Below are positions 1-8,690 of a stretch of 19,435 nucleotides of DNA, piece by piece (positions within the stretch are counted from its first letter, which is position 1; every line of letters begins with the position of its first letter). Source of the DNA: Hemicentrotus pulcherrimus (lineage: Eukaryota > Echinodermata > Echinoidea > Camarodonta > Strongylocentrotidae); assembly GCA_003118195.1 (NCBI GenBank), contig BEXV01000045.1, forward strand, positions 381,011 through 400,445. The letters are read 5' to 3'. The notes below the pieces were generated by a model. That model saw only the letters and a list, made by a program, of their open reading frames with translations. It did no database searches and was not told the origin of the DNA. The position numbers were made by a program, and so were the translations under genes.

Positions 1-188
1 AGTCCCATATACATCTTTCTGTGTATAGTGCTTGTAACTTTACGAAGAATGGGCCAAATTTCTTATCATTTTGAAGATTCCAGAACCTTGCAGATGCTAG
101 ATGCTAGATGATCAACCTTTTCTGATCGATTCCACAACGTTTCCTTTCACGTTGCAATCGCATGACCATAACTGGTCTTTACCTTTAA
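1..188 (-). repeat. Dispersed repeat, copy 1 (cut by window edge)
   Basis: The first ~184 bases match the reverse complement of 17352-17536. Shared blocks include the first 33 bases (one mismatch by eye), CAGAACCTTGCAG, TTTTTCTGATC-like and GCAATCGCAT, with small indels between; identity is roughly three quarters by eye. Similarity weakens at a TTAA (185-188). The element family is not recognised. The window begins inside or exactly at the edge of the repeat, so its far end is not visible. A 9-bp stutter (GATGCTAGATGCTAGATGATC region, 93-113) distinguishes this copy. Strand is given so that the 17.3-17.5 kb copy is plus. Confidence 0.75.
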
Positions 189-260
189 TACACCAAATGG
201 ATGTAAAGAAAAGAAGTTTTGTTACGTTACAGCAATGTGTAGGTACATGAATAAAGCTAG

Positions 261-295
261 ATATATATATATATATATATAATATATATGTATAC
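261..295. repeat. (AT)n microsatellite
   Basis: Twenty bases of uninterrupted AT dinucleotides are followed by AATATATATGTATA. This is a simple, slightly decayed dinucleotide repeat. Confidence 0.95.
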
Positions 296-911
296 GATCT
301 TTTTATTTAAAAATGCGATCTACGGATAAAACTAGTCTTCAAACACAATCATGCTCGATAACTTGGTCAAAATTTAAAACAGTTTAACATATCACTACTA
401 TGTTACATGACAACAGTTTGGTGGCTGGAATTTATAATTACAAAAACCTAAAGAAAGTCTAAGCAGTTGAGTGAAAAACCTCACTATATTTCCATGATTC
501 GACTGATGGCAGGAAACCAATAAATTTGTGGTAATTTACACTAATTAGAAAGGTGGGAAATTAATCAATTGGAATCGTGAAGTGAACCGGCAGACAACGT
601 GTGTACGTATTCATTTATACTTAGCTTTACAGCTTAGCTAAATTTTAGTGAAAATGTTACCACATGACAGAATGAATATGATTATGGATATTTTTGGGAA
701 AATGCGATTTTTTTTTTTTTTCTTAATTTTCTTTCATTATTATTTTTTTCATCCACGATATGAAAAAAAATTAGTTGTACTCACATTTTGGTCTCATGCG
801 TTGCTCACCAATCATTGGTTGAAGCTCAGTTGATACGGGGAGCACGGAGATGTGTAGCGCCAAATACGTAATCCATAAGAGTGCTGACATCTTGGAAATG
901 CTACTAGTCGA

Positions 912-962
912 CGAGGACAATGATGAAAACGATAATGATAACGATGACGGTAGTGAAGAAGT
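912..962. repeat. Degenerate GAT/GAC trinucleotide tract
   Basis: A purine-rich run is built from GAY, AAT and AAC triplets (GACAATGATGAAAACGATAA and on to GATGACGG). It looks like a decayed trinucleotide microsatellite, similar in style to the SINE-associated tail at 2836-2898, but no SINE head is visible next to it. Confidence 0.5.
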
Positions 963-1440
963 AAAGGTGATGCTGATCTGAAATCACTGAACATAGATTA
1001 TCATAAAATCACTTTCAGATGCCTCTCTTTTTGCCATTTTCAAGTCAAAACCTCTGACGTTACTTCATAACAATATTTCAGTTAATATTTCTGCCGATGA
1101 ACAAACACAAAACTGACACTCCATTTGTTATTAGCAAGAAGTAGCCACATCATATGAAATTTTCCATAAAAATGTAGATATAATGTCCCAAAGTTTGACA
1201 AATATTTTCTTTTTCAACGTAAGCACTTCAATAAGTGACGATGTAAGGAGGAGAACTAAACATTGAGATCGTCTGGGTTGCTAGGAAGTAGTTCTTTCTC
1301 CCTTCTGCGCTACCGTTCGCGACATCTATCAGGGGTGTCTATCGTCTCCAAAGTTCCCAAATGGTCTGCCTCTTGCATTCCATTACATCGTATTCGTAAG
1401 TGTGTCGTATGAGCCCCAAAGCTCTTGCGATCACAACATC

Positions 1441-1450
1441 GTGACGTCAC
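1441..1450. promoter_or_regulatory. CRE-like palindrome GTGACGTCAC
   Basis: This is a perfect 10-bp palindrome containing the full CREB/ATF consensus TGACGTCA. A second full TGACGTCA occurs at 5758-5765. Nothing nearby shows a promoter, so function is unproven. CpG-containing 8-mers are scarce in DNA this AT-rich, which makes two copies mildly notable. Confidence 0.3.
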
Positions 1451-1699
1451 AAAAACTGAATAGATACAGGGCGCCACTGAAGACGGTGGTCAATCTGTGA
1501 AAATTGAGAGCAAACGTTATTCACTTTGAAGTGATGATACTAGTCAATGTCATAGTTATTTGAATAGTAGATAACACATTAACTTGATCAATTTTATGTT
1601 GTTAGTTTTTTACATCGAACTGTGCATATTAGAAAGGAATCGCTGTATTGGAATCATTTTGGCTCCTAAAATGTTACATTGTGTCTATATTGCATTTTT

Positions 1700-1855
1700 C
1701 TCTGCTCTTCCCTCGACACACTTTGTTTATTTACTGCAGATTATAATTCATTTATCTTCTATCTACCCTTCTTGTTTTGTTACTCTTTAATTTTTATGAA
1801 TCTGAAATGTTTGTAATATACATGTGGATCAAATAAACTTTTATAAACGAAATTA
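1700..1855 (+). other. Possible 3'-UTR end with poly(A) signal
   Basis: A T-rich stretch (TTATTTACTGCAG, TTTATCTTCTATC, TTGTTTTGTTACTC) leads into TGTTTGTAATATACATG and AATAAA at 1832-1837, followed by a short A-rich end. This arrangement resembles animal mRNA 3' ends. The open frame at 1584-1790 just upstream encodes a hydrophobic 68-residue string with no recognisable family and may be UTR rather than coding. If real, the transcript body lies upstream on the plus strand, where no coding exon is recognised. Confidence 0.25.
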
Positions 1856-1859
1856 AATC

Positions 1860-2830
1860 TTCAAACTTACCTACCTTCTGGCATACTGAAGAATAACAGT
1901 AGCAGTAGCTTGATGTAGTCTGCCGTTCGGAATATGATGTTCCTCACAAAGTGAGTTATTATTGTTTCGGGTTTGGCACATGTTTGAGAAGGGTAATACA
2001 AGGGGCGGATGTTAGGATAATTCAGTTAAGAAGAAGCTCATTGATTGAGGTATGGAGAGAGTGACTAAATCCAACATACCACAAAACTACGTCATCAAGC
2101 GATCTCTACGGCCTAACTATAATCCAGACAAAGCACATCCATGATGGAACGGCTATAAATGTGGTTCTTCTTCTTTACTTTCATTGCTTTCGTGAAGGGA
2201 TAACTGTCTAGTTACCCTTCGGACCTCACGACCACATATTCTAGTTAGCAGCTAGAGCACATCTTCTGTATTTAGAACCCATCAATCAACAAAGAATGGT
2301 GGTAATTTGCTATTTAGTTCGACTTTAACCTTGTCCAAATCAGATTTCGCTTCCACTCATTTCGACTAATAGAACTCATTATAATTTCTTATTAGTCGTA
2401 TATTTTACTTATTCACTTGTATGATAATCTAATTTCAGTTTCTTGGGTATTATTTATATTTTGTGTAGACTACTTCGTATCGAATTATTTCAGTCTAATA
2501 CAAAATTAATGAAACGTTAAGGTGTCATTACAACATGTCCTTTAAAATAAAGGTCACTTTATACTTTGTAGATGGGCCTGAATATGAGATCAAACATTCA
2601 GTAGTCATAAATAGGTAATAAAGAACTAATAGCCAAAGAAGTTTTTTAATTGAAATGATGAAACTTGGCAAATTAACATTGAAAGCACAAAGAACTTTGT
2701 GTGTTGTAACACATCAATTTAGTCTAGTTGCAGAGTGTAGATGGATTGGGTATACATGTAGGACAAATGGTATTGGACAATCGAAATATCGACTTTTTAC
2801 TAAAAAGGTTTCAGCTTGTGATTATCTGGA
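1860..2830. other. AT-rich non-coding stretch
   Basis: No recognisable gene. It holds a TATA-like CTATAAAT at 2153-2160 just before a hairpin (2194-2220), and otherwise unstructured AT-rich sequence. Short open frames at 2655-2846 and 2728-2940 overlap each other in different frames and run into the SINE tail. Confidence 0.5.
2194..2220. repeat. Hairpin, 11-bp stem with one bulged A
   Basis: GAAGGG (2194-2199), bulged A, TAACT (2201-2205), loop GTCT, AGTTA (2210-2214), CCCTTC (2215-2220). The stem is perfect apart from the single bulge. It could fold in RNA or DNA. It lies about 35 bp downstream of CTATAAAT. Its role is unknown and a chance origin is possible. Confidence 0.6.
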
Positions 2831-2837
2831 TAAAGAT

Positions 2838-3076
2838 AAACAATGATAATGATGGTAATAGTAGTGATATTGATAATAATATAAATAAATATAATAATGA
2901 TAGCACCCCTGGCGTTTCAGCATTATTAAACCGTCTTTAGGGTCCTGATAAATATTTGGATAAATTCATCCAAATAAAGATTTATGTATTTCCATAGACA
3001 TCAGTGTTGCGGAAAAGATTCGAACCTGTGATTCACACTCTGAAGACATATCCACTAGACTATAACCCCCTCCAAG
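2838..3076 (-). mobile_element. tRNA-derived SINE, copy A
   Basis: On the minus strand the head reads TAGTCTAGTGGATATGTC (RNA polymerase III A-box-like, about 3045-3065), then GGTTCGAATC (B-box, about 3018-3027). The body runs toward lower coordinates through a GGCG-containing segment and ends in a degenerate ATAATAAT/GATAAT tail at 2836-2898. The order head, body, simple-repeat tail is that of a SINE. The same head occurs in copies B and D, and C has a decayed version. Boundaries are approximate and no target-site duplication was resolved. The 63-codon plus-strand open frame across 3004-3195 is a by-product. Confidence 0.65.
2953..2976. repeat. 9-bp inverted repeat inside SINE A
   Basis: TATTTGGAT (2953-2961) and ATCCAAATA (2968-2976) form perfect arms around AAATTC. 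It lies inside the body of SINE copy A, and no equivalent was found in copies B or C. It is probably lineage-specific noise or a small insertion. Confidence 0.6.
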
Positions 3077-3304
3077 TTCCATGTGATGTGTTAATACATT
3101 CAGGACGCCATATTTTATGGATATATAAATATAGCACATACAGGCCTTTTAGGGTCGGTGGGGAAACTGCGAGGGTGGTTCAGATCTTATCTTAATTGAT
3201 AGTCCGTTGCCCTTCCAAGATTCGATGCCAAATATAGACCGCTCACATACCTAGAAAATGGTTGGACTTTTGATCCTACACACTTGGCGGGAGATTGAAA
3301 AGAT

Positions 3305-4051
3305 TTACTTCTGATTTGAGAAACCGAAGTGTGGTGATAATAAGATCATCGAAGTAGATGAAGAGTTAAGTGAAATCCCTTTATCATCCAGGTATCCTTC
3401 AAGACTCTTTTTAGCAATTGGATTTAATTCTACAACTGTATTCTTGTCTAGCAGAAGATTAGTATTAGAAAATATGTTTTGAATCGGATGAAATTGAAAT
3501 CTAATTTTAAACAAAAAGTTTTCACAGAATGAAGTAGCTATGAAACTGATTAAGGTCACAGCCTCATAGGTTACCCGTACCTGCACTGTCACGTGATACA
3601 ATATCATGTGAAATATTGGAGTACACATTGACGAGTAAAATGTCAAATTGTGATGTCCATGATCCACATGTTTCGCTTTATATACATTAGGACCCTTGAT
3701 CTGGACTAGCATTGGTATAATAAATGGCAGAGCATTTGTTATAATCTTTAGTACAGAAAATAGAGTAATGACATACAAAGGTAGCGCGTCACTATTGCAA
3801 GAGACCGTGGTTAACAATGAAGGATTTACTAGCCTTTCTGCTTTACATAAAGAGTAGTTAACCACGGGAACATATTCACAAGACGGCAGTATAGAAGCAG
3901 CATGAAATTGATGCATTTTTCTCTGCAAAGTGCAAGCATGAAAATGTGTGACAATATTAAGTACATGAATGACTATCAAGCAGATAGCAAAGCTATCTGT
4001 ATTCCATGTTAAGGGAGGTATCTGCAGAGTACGACATGATATCACGTGCAT
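3305..4051 (-). CDS. Unrecognised 248-residue ORF, possible membrane protein
   Basis: This is the longest open frame in the window by more than twofold. It starts at ATG (4051-4049) with an in-frame TAA ten codons upstream. No family is recognised. Three hydrophobic stretches, about residues 19-38, 89-117 and 142-176, could be membrane segments; the C-terminal third is polar (LLLDKNTVVELN, KKSLEGYLDDKG, then a Ser-rich end). There are about nine Cys and thirteen His, and Glu and Gly are scarce for a typical protein, which weakens the coding case. With a stop probability near 7% per codon in DNA this AT-rich, a 248-codon run is very unlikely by chance (of order 1e-4 expected per window under a simple base-composition model, my estimate). 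No minus-strand AATAAA was seen within 300 bases downstream. It lies between SINE copies A and B. It could be a single-exon gene, a fragment of one, or a lucky frame. Confidence 0.3.
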   Translation of the reverse strand: MHVISCRTLQIPPLTWNTDSFAICLIVIHVLNIVTHFHACTLQRKMHQFHAASILPSCEYVPVVNYSLCKAERLVNPSLLTTVSCNSDALPLYVITLFSVLKIITNALPFIIPMLVQIKGPNVYKAKHVDHGHHNLTFYSSMCTPIFHMILYHVTVQVRVTYEAVTLISFIATSFCENFLFKIRFQFHPIQNIFSNTNLLLDKNTVVELNPIAKKSLEGYLDDKGISLNSSSTSMILLSPHFGFSNQK

Positions 4052-4117
4052 TCGATTTTGAATGAAGGAAGGTGGGCATTATAGGACTATGTATTCAATA
4101 CATTGGGGCCCGTGAAG

Positions 4118-4145
4118 ACAGGTAACTACAGCATACAGGTAACTA
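4118..4145 (+). repeat. Short direct repeat ACAGGTAACTA
   Basis: ACAGGTAACTA occurs at 4118-4128 and again at 4135-4145, 17 bp apart, between two GGGCCC sites (about 4107 and 4163). It is a small local duplication upstream of the minus-strand ORF start. Each copy also resembles a splice donor (CAG|GTAACT). Confidence 0.6.
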
Positions 4146-4233
4146 TACCAAGGTCAGATGTGGGCCCTCTTTCTGACAAAGTGAGGATTGAGTGTAAGTA
4201 TTCCACTGTTGGTGACTGTGCGCAGTGGCCTGA

Positions 4234-4530
4234 CATCAAATTTAGGTATTAATAATAAGCAGTTCTTGTTTGGCGCATATTTATTATGTTCTTATACTGC
4301 GCTTCCAAAAGACTTTGGATATTATTACCCCGACCTTAGTTCTGACAATCGTAGCGCAGTGTATTTAAGGATTAAATCCTACCAGGTGCCCAGTTACTGA
4401 ACTTTGTCGAGTGGGGCAAATGTAGTTTAATTTCATGCCAAAGGACGTTAGTGCTGCAGTAGGGATTCGAACCCCGTTCAATGTGACTCACAGTCCAGAG
4501 ACTTATCCACTAGACCTCAACACCTCATCT
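4234..4530 (-). mobile_element. tRNA-derived SINE, copy B (most complete)
   Basis: The minus-strand head reads GGTCTAGTGGATAAGTC (A-box-like, about 4500-4520) and GGGGTTCGAATCCC (B-box, about 4462-4475). It is followed by the shared block CTTTGGCATG, then CTACATTTGCC (shared with copy C), a GCGC-rich body, and an ATTAATAATAA tail at the low-coordinate end. At ~297 bp it is the best-preserved of four copies. RNA polymerase III internal promoters of this type are typical of tRNA-derived SINEs. The head does not fold as a complete tRNA, so it is not a tRNA gene. The 70-codon plus-strand frame at 4188-4400 is incidental. Confidence 0.75.
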
Positions 4531-5640
4531 ACATGAGATTGATTCAGATTGTTGGAAGTTTGTTTGTTTGTTTTTTTTTTTTAAGCGAGGATATAGAGAC
4601 CATCTGCTAAAATTTCAAACATGTCATACGTACGAAAAGCAACGGCTTTTCAACCACTATCTTTGCTATCTTCGATTATGTTCGTGTCACTGTGTGCTAA
4701 ACATGGACGCTTGAGGGTTTTTAATACCACATATACCACAACTGCATCAAGAAAAACAAAATACTGTGCCTTGAATTTGTCTAGTCAGCTAGTCTCTGTG
4801 GGATAAAGCAACGGTGCCAAACACATTATCATCCTGAAATCTGAAATATCAGCAATTATAAAAAAAAACAATAGCCACTGTGTATGAGGCGGGTGTCTCC
4901 AACAGTTGCATTCAAGACTTCATTTTTTTTTTGTGTAGGAATATTATACATTAGGTGTTCGAGATAATTTGTTAATGCCACAAGCCGCATCAAACCGGTC
5001 TAGTTAATCCTTGATTTAGCATCGTTTTTATATTTACTTCTAGCGATATTGTTTTAAGTATGAATATATATGTATATATATATAGATAATGAATACAAGT
5101 TAACATAAAGTGTCACTATCCTTTGATTTGTAGTAAGTGCCAAAGAATATTTCGAAAGAATTTTTGAACTTTCTTGCCAAAATATCAAGTTTCGAGTTTT
5201 TACATTATAACATTTTGGTAAGATTTCTCAGAGGACACACTCCTTATTTTTTTCTTCCATACAAAATCAAGATATCAGTGCGTCGTAACCATGAAATGTC
5301 TCAGCCATATTGCATAATTAAATGAAGTATCCCAAGTGCATGTTACATTTAATGGTAGGATACATGAAACAGTTTCGAGACGGCCTCTTCGGGTTGCTAT
5401 GTTATAGAGGTCCGGTCGGAGCTTTGATAATCTACAAAACCTAATTCAATATGAAAAATCAATGATATACGGGAAAAATATTTCCAGTGACAGAGCAAAA
5501 TATTTATTTCAAAAAATGGATCAAACCTATTACATTTGATGTTTGGCACCAACTACCAAGATCACTATTATTATTACTATTTCTATCACAATCTTTAATC
5601 CACCAAGGTTACCCAAAAACATGAAGTACATGTAAATATC
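4531..5640. other. AT-rich stretch, no gene seen
   Basis: It contains a (TTTG)n-to-T12 tract (4561-4582), T runs near 4925, and an AT tract at 5064-5085. Short open frames (4621-4806, 5137-5325) show no motif, splice context or poly(A) signal. Confidence 0.6.
5064..5085. repeat. Short (AT)n tract
   Basis: Alternating AT with one G interruption (ATATATATGTATATATATAT). A simple repeat. Confidence 0.9.
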
Positions 5641-5750
5641 ATTTTGTGATTATACTTTTGATCAATGAAATCATGGTCAGAGATTGGTCAATATAGCATC
5701 ATGTGACCAAAAATAACATTGCTATGATATTACCGATATAAAAAATGTGC

Positions 5751-5792
5751 TAAACCGTGACGTCATCCATGGTTTAGTGCACTATACCATGG
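5751..5792. repeat. Overlapping palindromes with CRE
   Basis: TAAACC (5751-5756) and GGTTTA pair across a full CRE, TGACGTCA (5758-5765). Immediately after, 5767-5792 is a 26-bp palindrome: arms begin CCATGGT and end ACCATGG around the GTGCAC core, with a single mismatched pair. The two inverted repeats share the AACC/GGTT arm and so are mutually exclusive folds. It could be a MITE core or terminus, a bZIP site, or a cruciform. The nearby GCGATCGC (5811-5818) is another 8-bp palindrome. No protein gene is tied to it. Confidence 0.6.
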
Positions 5793-6109
5793 ACGCCGTC
5801 TTAGATATGCGATCGCTCAAGATAAATCTTTTATGAAGGTTGTTTTGAAAAATATAAAACAATATATCATGCACTATTTCAAGCCACTCGTGAAATTATG
5901 CAGAAATAGCACATTTTCTCAGAAAAAAGTGCTATTCCTGCCACCTCGATCCATAATTTCAACTAGAGTCTCTCAGTGCAGGGTATATTACTCTACTATG
6001 ACATCCGTCCCAAGTAAGTATCAACAGACTGATAGCACGTGTCAACCCTCTATGATGGTGGGTGGATATCTACAGTGATCTAGGTGATAGTTTGTCCGAG
6101 AAGTACACA

Positions 6110-7420
6110 TGTAGAGAGAGGAGTCGTTTGAGACGATGATGTCATCAATTCGATAGCAAGTTTTTAGGTCGACAACTTCCGATTTTCAAAGCTTTAGATT
6201 TTGAGTTTTTAGAGAGCTAATACTCCTTTGACAGACACTAAAATGGTATATATTGATATAATGGTTTATAAGCGTTCTGTTGATATATAATTCATCCATT
6301 TCATTTTTTTTTTTGTTCGGATATGGTCTTTATCACAAATGCTTCGGCTCATTTTTTTCCCCAAAAGGTGGATATGCATTTATCGTTATCAGTCTTGATT
6401 CACCATAAACATGTGAAATACAATGATGAACACGATGATATCTTCGAAATTTCTAAGAATTCATAAATCATGCTCATAGTTTTTGTTTCCAAAGTATCCT
6501 AAAAGCTTGAACACTGAATGTGACATCGATGATAGGAAAGTGTTTGATGAGAGAGATAGGACTAAATCGATCCCAGAGGAGATTATGTCAAAGAAGATAA
6601 GAAAGTTGGGTTGCTATTTCAAATATAAAGATGCTACTTGTTTCCTTTTGTGAATCATGGAAGTGGAATATAAAACATCCTAGATTTTTTATTAATGTTA
6701 ACGAAATCTTCATCGTTCATTCTCATACAAGACTTGAAAATTTAAAATACTAAATCGTTAAGAGATGGCCAGCACATGAAATACAAGTTGACTTGTCTGT
6801 GTGTACAGCAAACATGAATGTAAACAAATACAGATACATTTTATTCTAAATAGAAATGAGCGACCAGATGTTACCAAACAGTTTATATGGACTTTGTATC
6901 ATTATCTTAAAGAAATTTGTTGTAAATTTGTCTATGAAAGCTTAATACTAGTTAAAATAATCGATATGAAATAGCATACTTTTTCTTGATTTTTATCTTT
7001 GTCAGTGTTATCATTACATTGTTATCATCACTATTTTTAATGCATTCAAGGTTTCTTCCCTTTGTATTTTATTAGGTGAGATTTATTTGCCAATTTCGTT
7101 AACATCACCTTGTTCAACCAATATTGATATTTAGCTTTAATCTTTTATCTTTTACTGTACTTTAACTGTATAAACATCTATATTGAATTTCACCACATTT
7201 CATTGTTGCAAAAAATCTGTAAATTTTTAATTATCCAATTTCCATATAATTTAACAAATGGCAATATTATATTATCAATTAAACTTGTAAATCGTATTTA
7301 AATATACTCAATATATTGTTTAAGTTTTCTCTGTATCATTTTGATGTGTTATCAATGTAGCGTTATGCCATGTGCTTTTGTACTTTGTAAATTGAACAAT
7401 TTCAGCTATTCGATGATTTC
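6110..7420. other. AT-rich stretch, no gene seen
   Basis: Low-complexity AT-rich sequence with T runs (about 6306-6315) and no open frame above 60 codons until 7341. No tRNA box, inverted repeat or splice pair of note was found. Confidence 0.6.
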
Positions 7421-7465
7421 AATCTCAATAAACAAATACAATATAATACAATACAATGTGCAACA
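7341..7465 (+). other. 3'-UTR-like end with AATAAA and ATACA repeat
   Basis: TTTTGTACTTTGTAAATTGAAC leads to AATAAA at 7427-7432, followed by a short ATACA-type tandem (about 7436-7458, AATACAATATAATACAATAC). It resembles an animal 3' end, but AATAAA is expected often by chance in such AT-rich DNA, and no coding exon is recognised upstream. Weak call. Confidence 0.15.
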
Positions 7466-7545
7466 TTTAGAGGTATTCAGTGAATTGTTTTATCATCCCA
7501 AAATCGAAGGCAAGGGAATTTAGATATGAGAGTAAGATAAACTGT

Positions 7546-8210
7546 TTCATGTTCTAGGGTGTGAATCACATTGTAGTAGTTCCTTCCACCATTTCCTGGT
7601 CTTCTCAATCGAAATACATCTGGTGACAACATTTCTATTGTTCTTTTTTTGAAGGAGAAGTATTAAGCATTCATGGTGACAAATTATTTGTTATTCCCGG
7701 AGTGGAAAGGGTTCGAAACAAAGGATGAATGATGCCAGATGTACTTTAGCATCTTTGCTTCAGAACTATTTATCTATGATAATCTCACATTGAGGATAAC
7801 AAAGAGCAACACCTCAATTGTTGTAGAAGTTATTTCAATGCATCATGGAATTTTATAACTCGTAACATATTTATAGATATATTCAGTGCGTCCCAGAAAG
7901 AAACAAAACCGAGAATTATCGATGTTTTATCATATTGTTCTTTTTTCATATTTATAATTACTAAATGACACATATTTGGACATATTTCACGCATTAGTGA
8001 TCAAAATGAATTTGAAGAGAGAAAACCAAAAAGTCATTTGGCGGACGGTATCTGAATTTCAAAGAGGAAACCACATTTCTAAAAGTTTCTGAGTTTCTGC
8101 CCTTTCATAACACCTCAATCAGGAAAATGAGCAAGGAATGACAAAGTTCTGTTTATTTAAAGTAGTGCTTGCAATTCAATAATTTTATCAATCGAATTCG
8201 TTTTCACTGG
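7546..8210. other. AT-rich stretch, no gene seen
   Basis: No open frame, splice pair or repeat I can define within the window. The segment from about 7890 (GTGCGTCCCAGAAAGAAAC onward) has the feel of a decayed dispersed element, but no second copy lies in this window to prove it. Confidence 0.4.
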
Positions 8211-8216
8211 CTGCCT

Positions 8217-8299
8217 GCCGTAGAAACAAGCAGAATTGACAAAAGACTTAACTCCGCTTCGTTAACAATCAGTCCTGCCTGAAGTCTTTCGTCTACGGC
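8217..8299. repeat. Two-part imperfect hairpin
   Basis: GCCGTAGA (8217-8224) pairs with TCTACGGC (8292-8299), and inside it AAAGACTT (8242-8249) pairs with AAGTCTTT (8282-8289). The left side carries a 17-nt unpaired segment between stems and the right side only two bases, so the fold is asymmetric. Role unknown. Confidence 0.5.
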
Positions 8300-8386
8300 T
8301 GATTATATTTTTCCCTTCAATAATAAATTTTCAAAAAATGTAAATTATATAGATTTGTGATTATGATTTGTATGTTCCTTTAGTTG

Positions 8387-8690
8387 AAAGACAAATGCCA
8401 GTAAATGGTGAGAGCAAACAGTGGCACGAACGGCCTGCCATATTAGAATCCAACTTTAATACGATCTTAGGCTTTGTGAAACACCCCCAGGCTACACTTA
8501 CATTCTTGATAGCCCCAGAGCCTCTTTTGCATATATTAGTTTTATTTATAATGATGTTCAAAGTGAAATGCCAAGCACATACGCTACTTTTCTTAATATT
8601 ATAATGGCGAGAGCAACCAGTGGCATGAATGGCATGCCATAGATAAGTCCAGCTTAAAATCGAAACACCCCCAGGTGTTAATATGTATTA
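8387..8690 (+). repeat. Diverged direct duplication, ~199-bp offset
   Basis: Copy 1 (8405-8495) and copy 2 (8604-8685) share ATGGYGAGAGCAAMCAGTGGC, GAAYGGCMTGCCATA, a CCARCTT-type block, and GAAACACCCCCAGG. The stretch just upstream of each (AAATGCCAGTAAAT and AAATGCCAAGCACAT) is also related, with about 25 extra bases in copy 2. This looks like an old segmental duplication or two nested copies of one short interspersed element. The two overlapping 66- and 78-codon frames on opposite strands here are incidental. Confidence 0.75.

Larger units (their letters stand above)
206..1500. other. AT-rich non-coding stretch
   Basis: No convincing gene is seen. It contains an (AT)n tract at 261-295, a T14 run at 708-721, a degenerate GAY/GAT tract at 912-960, and a perfect GTGACGTCAC palindrome at 1441-1450. 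The short open frames here run through the poly-T tract or have no protein-like features. Confidence 0.6.

Noticed and set aside
3004..3195. 63-codon plus-strand frame
   Set aside because: It has a non-ATG start and its first half is the antisense of a SINE tRNA-like head.
4440..4530. Possible tRNA genes on the minus strand (also at 3004-3076 and 13925-13996)
   Set aside because: A- and B-box-like sequences are present, but acceptor, D and anticodon arms do not pair as a full cloverleaf, and the copies continue into a shared SINE body and simple tail.
5833..6078. 81-codon frame downstream of the palindrome cluster
   Set aside because: Length is within chance expectation for this window, and there is no recognisable motif, poly(A) signal or clear splice sites. 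CCCAAGTAAGTATC near 6015 resembles a donor, but no matching acceptor or conserved domain was found.
8361..8604. Overlapping 66- and 78-codon frames on opposite strands
   Set aside because: They overlap the diverged direct duplication, mirror each other, and have no motif or splice context.
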